From an uncultured Bacteroidales bacterium (lineage in GTDB: Bacteria > Bacteroidota > Bacteroidia > Bacteroidales > Paludibacteraceae): 38,564 bases of DNA. Both the position numbers and the translations under genes were made by a program. The notes under the pieces were generated by a model that saw nothing but the letters and a program-made list of their open reading frames with translations, made no database searches and had not been told where the DNA came from. Location of the stretch: contig CALMUD010000060.1 of NCBI GenBank assembly GCA_937872735.1, positions 1-38,564 of the forward strand, given 5' to 3'. Within the stretch, counting starts at the first letter, position 1. Every line of letters begins with the position of its first letter. This document shows positions 34,896 through 38,564 of this stretch, piece after piece.

Positions 34896-37800
34896 TCAGA
34901 GATTTCTGCCGCAGCAGTTCTTATATTTCTTGCCACTTCCGCAAGGACAAGGGTCGTTGCGTCCCACCTTTGGACCTACACGCACAGGCTCACGCTTAGG
35001 TTCCTCAGCCTGCTCAGCCATTTGTGGCTGGGCCTGACGCTGTGGACGGTCCACCTCTTCGGCCTCATCAGGACGGCTCTCACGATATTTAGAGAGGTCC
35101 TCATGCTCCTCTGGAGCTGCTTCCTGCATCTGCTGTGGGTCTGGCACGTATATCTGCATTCGCATCAATATGGCCACCGCTTTCTGGTTCATGTCATCTA
35201 TCATCTTCTTGTAGATGTTGTAAGCCTCGAGTTTGTAAACCAACAGAGGGTCTTTCTGCTCGTAGCTGGCGTTCTGAACCGACTCACGCAAGTCGTCCAT
35301 TTCACGCAGATGCTCTTTCCAGTAATCGTCAATGGTATGTAGCAGAATGGCACGCTCAAACACTTTCGTGATTTCCTTGCCGTCTGACTCGTAGGCCGCC
35401 TTCAGATTGACAGGAATGTTGTAAACCTGCTGTCCGTCGGTGATAGGAATCGCCACATTCTCGTAGCGGTCGCCCTGCTCCTCATAAACCTTCTTGATGA
35501 CAGGGAATGCAGTCTCTGCTATCTTGGCAGTCTTGCGCTTAAAAGCCTCCATGGACTCGGCAAATACGCTCTCGGCCAGTTTCTGCTCATTCTCCACCTT
35601 GAAGGTTTCCTCGTCCACCTTGGTATCGACAGACAAAGAACGGAGCAAATCCTCCTTGAATTGGGCATAGTTGGCAGAATCGCGGTTATCCTCCACAATA
35701 CCGGCCACTGTATCAAATATCTTGTTCATGATATTGACACCCATACGCTCGCCATGCAGCGTCTCACGGCGCTGTTTGTAGATGACATCACGCTGGGCGT
35801 TCATCACATCGTCATATTCCAACAGACGCTTGCGCACGCCGTAATGGTTCTCCTCCACCTTGCGCTGTGCACGCTCAATGGCTCTCGAAATCATGGAACT
35901 CTCAATCACTTCGCCTTCCTTGAATCCCATCTTGTCCATCACGCCTGCAATCTTTTCAGAACCGAACAGACGCATCAGCTTATCCTCAAGAGAGACAAAG
36001 AATACAGATGATCCTGGGTCACCTTGACGACCAGAACGGCCACGCAACTGACGGTCAACCCGTCGTGACTCGTGACGCTCGGTACCAATGATAGCCAGAC
36101 CTCCGGCCTTCTTCACATCGTCCGACAGCTTGATATCGGTACCACGACCTGCCATATTGGTGGCGATGGTCACCTTGCCGGTCTGTCCTGCCTGAGCCAC
36201 AATCTCGGCCTCACGCTGATGCTGCTTGGCATTCAGCACGTTGTGGTCGATGTGACGCATGGTAAGCATCTTGCTCAGCAATTCCGATATTTCCACTGAA
36301 GTGGTACCCACCAGCACTGGGCGGCCTGCCTCTGTCAGTTTAACTATCTCCTCTATTACGGCATTATATTTCTCACGCTTGGTACGGTAAACACGGTCTT
36401 CCATATCCACACGCGCTATAGGCATATTGGTAGGAATGACCACGACATCCAGCTTGTAGATGTCCCAGAACTCACCAGCCTCAGTCTCGGCAGTACCCGT
36501 CATACCCGCCAATTTGTGGTACATACGGAAGTAGTTCTGCAAGGTGATGGTGGCAAAAGTCTGGGTGGCAGCCTGTACCTGCACACGCTCCTTGGCCTCG
36601 ATGGCCTGGTGCAGACCGTCAGAATAACGGCGGCCTTCCATGATACGGCCCGTCTGCTCATCCACAATCTTCACCTCGCCGTCCATAATGACGTATTGGT
36701 CATCCTTCTGGAAGAGGGTGTATGCCTTCAGCAACTGGTTGATGGTGTGCACACGCTCCGATTTCACTGAATAGTTCTGGAGCAGCTGGTCCTTCTTGGA
36801 GGCCTTTTCCTCATCGCTCAGATTCTCGCGCTCAATGGAGGCGACCTCCGAACCGATATCCGGCATCACGAAGAACTTAGGATCTTCCGATACACCAGTC
36901 AGGGCATCAATACCTTTATCGGTCAGCTCTATGGAATTGTTCTTCTCGTCGATAACAAAATAGAGCGGGTCGGTGGCTATATGCATATTGCGGTTGTTAT
37001 CCTGCATATAGTATTCCTCGGTCTTCAACAGAATGGTCTTGATTCCATCCTCACTGAGGAACTTGATGAGTGGCGTATTCTTAGGCAGCGCCTTGTAAGA
37101 ACGGAAGAGGGCCAAAGCACCTTCTTCCTGATCCTTCTTGTTGTCCGACTTCATCAGTTTCTTGGCCTCCGACAGATAATTGGTAGCCATTGCACGCTGC
37201 AACTCAACAAGTTTTTCAACTCGCGGACAGAGTGCCTCAAACTGCTGGTCGTCGCCATGAGGCACCGGACCTGCTATAATCAAAGGGGTACGCGCATCAT
37301 CAATCAGCACGGAGTCCACCTCATCCACAATAGCGTAGTTGTGACCACGTTGCACCAAGTCGGCCACGTTGGTAGCCATATTGTCACGCAGGTAGTCAAA
37401 ACCGAATTCATTGTTGGTACCGAAGGTGATGTCGGCAGCGTAAGCCTGGCGGCGTTCCTCCGAGTTAGGCTGATGCTTGTCGATACAATCGACAGTCAAT
37501 CCATGGAACATATACAGAGGTCCCATCCACTCCGAGTCACGTTTTGACAGATAGTCGTTGACGGTGATGACGTGTACGCCATTACCCGTAAGGGCATTCA
37601 GGAATACAGGGAGCGTAGCCACAAGGGTCTTACCTTCACCCGTTGCCATTTCGGCAATCTTGCCGCTATGAAGTACCACGCCACCAATCAGCTGCACGTC
37701 ATAGTGCACCATGTTCCAAGTGATTTCGGTACCTCCTGCCATCCAGTGGTTGTGATAGACAGCCTTGTCGCCATTTATCTCCACAAAGTCGTGGGTGGTT

Positions 37801-38216
37801 GCCAGTTTCCGGTCTAGCTCGGTAGCAGTAACAACGATGCTTTCGTTTTCGGAGAAACGGCGGGCCGTTTCCTTCACTATAGAGAACACCTCAGGCAACT
37901 TCTCGTTGAGAATAACCTCGAACTTGTCCACCTTGGCTTTCTCCAGCTTGTCAATCTCGGCGTAAGTCTTTTCGCGCTGCTCTATCTCCTGGCCCTCAAT
38001 CTGGGCTTTCAGGTCAGCAATCTGCTGGGTCTCCTCAGCTACATACTGCTGAATTTCAGCACGGATATCCAATGTCTTCTGTCGCAACTCATCATCCGAC
38101 AGGCTCTGGATAGATGGATATACCATCCGGATCTTCTCAATATAAGGACGCACGGACTTCATGTCACGCTGCGCCTTATTGCCAAATAGTTTCGATAAAA
38201 AATCAGTAAGTCCCAT
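34896..38216 (-). CDS. secA: Preprotein translocase ATPase SecA
   Basis: Motor ATPase that pushes unfolded proteins through SecYEG. It is 1106 residues, longer than the roughly 900 of E. coli but usual for Bacteroidota, with an insertion of charged coiled coil at about 55-105. Walker A is MATGEGKT (residues 190-197). Helicase motif II is [16 protein letters not shown], followed by the preprotein cross-linking domain and motifs [10 protein letters not shown] and [10 protein letters not shown]. The C-terminus has the zinc-binding SecB/ribosome motif [17 protein letters not shown] promoter-like -7 element lies 57 bases upstream. Confidence 0.98.
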   Translation of the reverse strand: MGLTDFLSKLFGNKAQRDMKSVRPYIEKIRMVYPSIQSLSDDELRQKTLDIRAEIQQYVAEETQQIADLKAQIEGQEIEQREKTYAEIDKLEKAKVDKFEVILNEKLPEVFSIVKETARRFSENESIVVTATELDRKLATTHDFVEINGDKAVYHNHWMAGGTEITWNMVHYDVQLIGGVVLHSGKIAEMATGEGKTLVATLPVFLNALTGNGVHVITVNDYLSKRDSEWMGPLYMFHGLTVDCIDKHQPNSEERRQAYAADITFGTNNEFGFDYLRDNMATNVADLVQRGHNYAIVDEVDSVLIDDARTPLIIAGPVPHGDDQQFEALCPRVEKLVELQRAMATNYLSEAKKLMKSDNKKDQEEGALALFRSYKALPKNTPLIKFLSEDGIKTILLKTEEYYMQDNNRNMHIATDPLYFVIDEKNNSIELTDKGIDALTGVSEDPKFFVMPDIGSEVASIERENLSDEEKASKKDQLLQNYSVKSERVHTINQLLKAYTLFQKDDQYVIMDGEVKIVDEQTGRIMEGRRYSDGLHQAIEAKERVQVQAATQTFATITLQNYFRMYHKLAGMTGTAETEAGEFWDIYKLDVVVIPTNMPIARVDMEDRVYRTKREKYNAVIEEIVKLTEAGRPVLVGTTSVEISELLSKMLTMRHIDHNVLNAKQHQREAEIVAQAGQTGKVTIATNMAGRGTDIKLSDDVKKAGGLAIIGTERHESRRVDRQLRGRSGRQGDPGSSVFFVSLEDKLMRLFGSEKIAGVMDKMGFKEGEVIESSMISRAIERAQRKVEENHYGVRKRLLEYDDVMNAQRDVIYKQRRETLHGERMGVNIMNKIFDTVAGIVEDNRDSANYAQFKEDLLRSLSVDTKVDEETFKVENEQKLAESVFAESMEAFKRKTAKIAETAFPVIKKVYEEQGDRYENVAIPITDGQQVYNIPVNLKAAYESDGKEITKVFERAILLHTIDDYWKEHLREMDDLRESVQNASYEQKDPLLVYKLEAYNIYKKMIDDMNQKAVAILMRMQIYVPDPQQMQEAAPEEHEDLSKYRESRPDEAEEVDRPQRQAQPQMAEQAEEPKREPVRVGPKVGRNDPCPCGSGKKYKNCCGRNL

Positions 38217-38564
38217 AAATTATTTGTTGGTCACTATCGCTATGACACGATACATGACTGGTTTTACATTTTCAAAGGTACAAAAGTAACTAAAATTTTG
38301 GAGTTCGCCTATCTTATTTCGGCAAATTCCCCTATTGGTGATTATAATTTATCAAAAATTGAGCCAATTTTAACAATATGCCATATTGGCAGCACCTGCT
38401 TTTCAAATTGGATTTTTCTTCTGACTTTTTGTATATAGGAAGCTATCACACAGCCAGAATGGCACTTTGGAAAGGATGTTCCCTTGCCGCCTATCTGCGC
38501 AAACGGGGCTAACCGTCATAAACAACACAATCCACTGTTGTTTGTCTAAACGGAACTTTTGCAT
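38217..38564. other. Noncoding end of window upstream of secA
   Basis: 348 bases without a supportable gene. Besides the secA -7 element (38273-38280) there is an 8-bp hairpin at 38520-38543 (AAACAACA with TGTTGTTT, 8-nt loop) lacking a T-run. The stretch 38281-38440 is AT-rich and shows nothing recognisable. Confidence 0.6.
38273..38280 (-). promoter_or_regulatory. secA promoter -7 element TACCTTTG
   Basis: Minus-strand exact TAnnTTTG match 57 bases before the secA ATG at 38216. A start near 38266 would give a leader of about 50 nt. Confidence 0.55.

Noticed and set aside
34817-34936. N-terminal extension of Lgt overlapping secA
   Set aside because: It would read through the secA 3' end and the terminator hairpin; family N-terminus starts at 34816.

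Overview
The window looks like a chromosomal segment from a Bacteroidales bacterium (Bacteroidota), plausibly Prevotellaceae or a near relative. The support is a hybrid two-component regulator of the Bacteroidota type, a GldB-family protein, a SecA of about 1100 residues, and repeated upstream matches to the Bacteroidota -7 promoter element TAnnTTTG, usually within 10-70 bases of a start codon and without obvious Shine-Dalgarno sequences. No rRNA, tRNA or CRISPR array was seen.

Layout. 1-8504 (minus strand) is a polysaccharide-use locus: a secreted tandem-domain GH5 mannanase and, about 1 kb upstream of it, its likely regulator, an HTCS. The gap between them holds a promoter, a structured stretch and a terminator that together look like a small RNA gene, then a second promoter and a leader of about 480 nt for the mannanase. 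8611-10355 (plus) is a two-gene Septu-type defence operon (ptuA ATPase, ptuB HNH nuclease). 10455-23387 is mostly housekeeping on the plus strand: ahcY, a periplasmic thioredoxin-like protein, a small unknown protein, queD-queE, a TPR protein with a degenerate retropepsin-like C-terminus, an ABC-F protein whose second ATPase site is degenerate, a GldB-like protein, lon and glnS; one small membrane protein gene lies on the minus strand.

23395-29124 is an accessory defence region. A visibly AT-rich three-gene operon (XRE regulator, ImmA/IrrE-type metallopeptidase, PIN-like nuclease) follows glnS and is bounded on both sides by 48-nt copies of the glnS terminator region (45/48 identical). Converging on it is a large single-chain type IIG restriction-modification enzyme. 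The XRE-ImmA-PIN module with its terminator-derived direct repeats is the best candidate here for a little-described mobile toxin-antitoxin or defence cassette.

29210-38216: a plus-strand gene with a terminator-like hairpin in its leader encodes an MFS transporter fused to a cytidylate-kinase-like domain. A minus-strand cluster follows: secA, lgt (with an unusual C-terminal extension), a flavodiiron protein and a secreted TPR protein.

Several start codons were placed downstream of the longest open frame because a -7 element overlaps the longer start, or because a signal peptide or family N-terminus begins at the internal ATG. All functions are assigned by reading motifs and family patterns; no database search was run.
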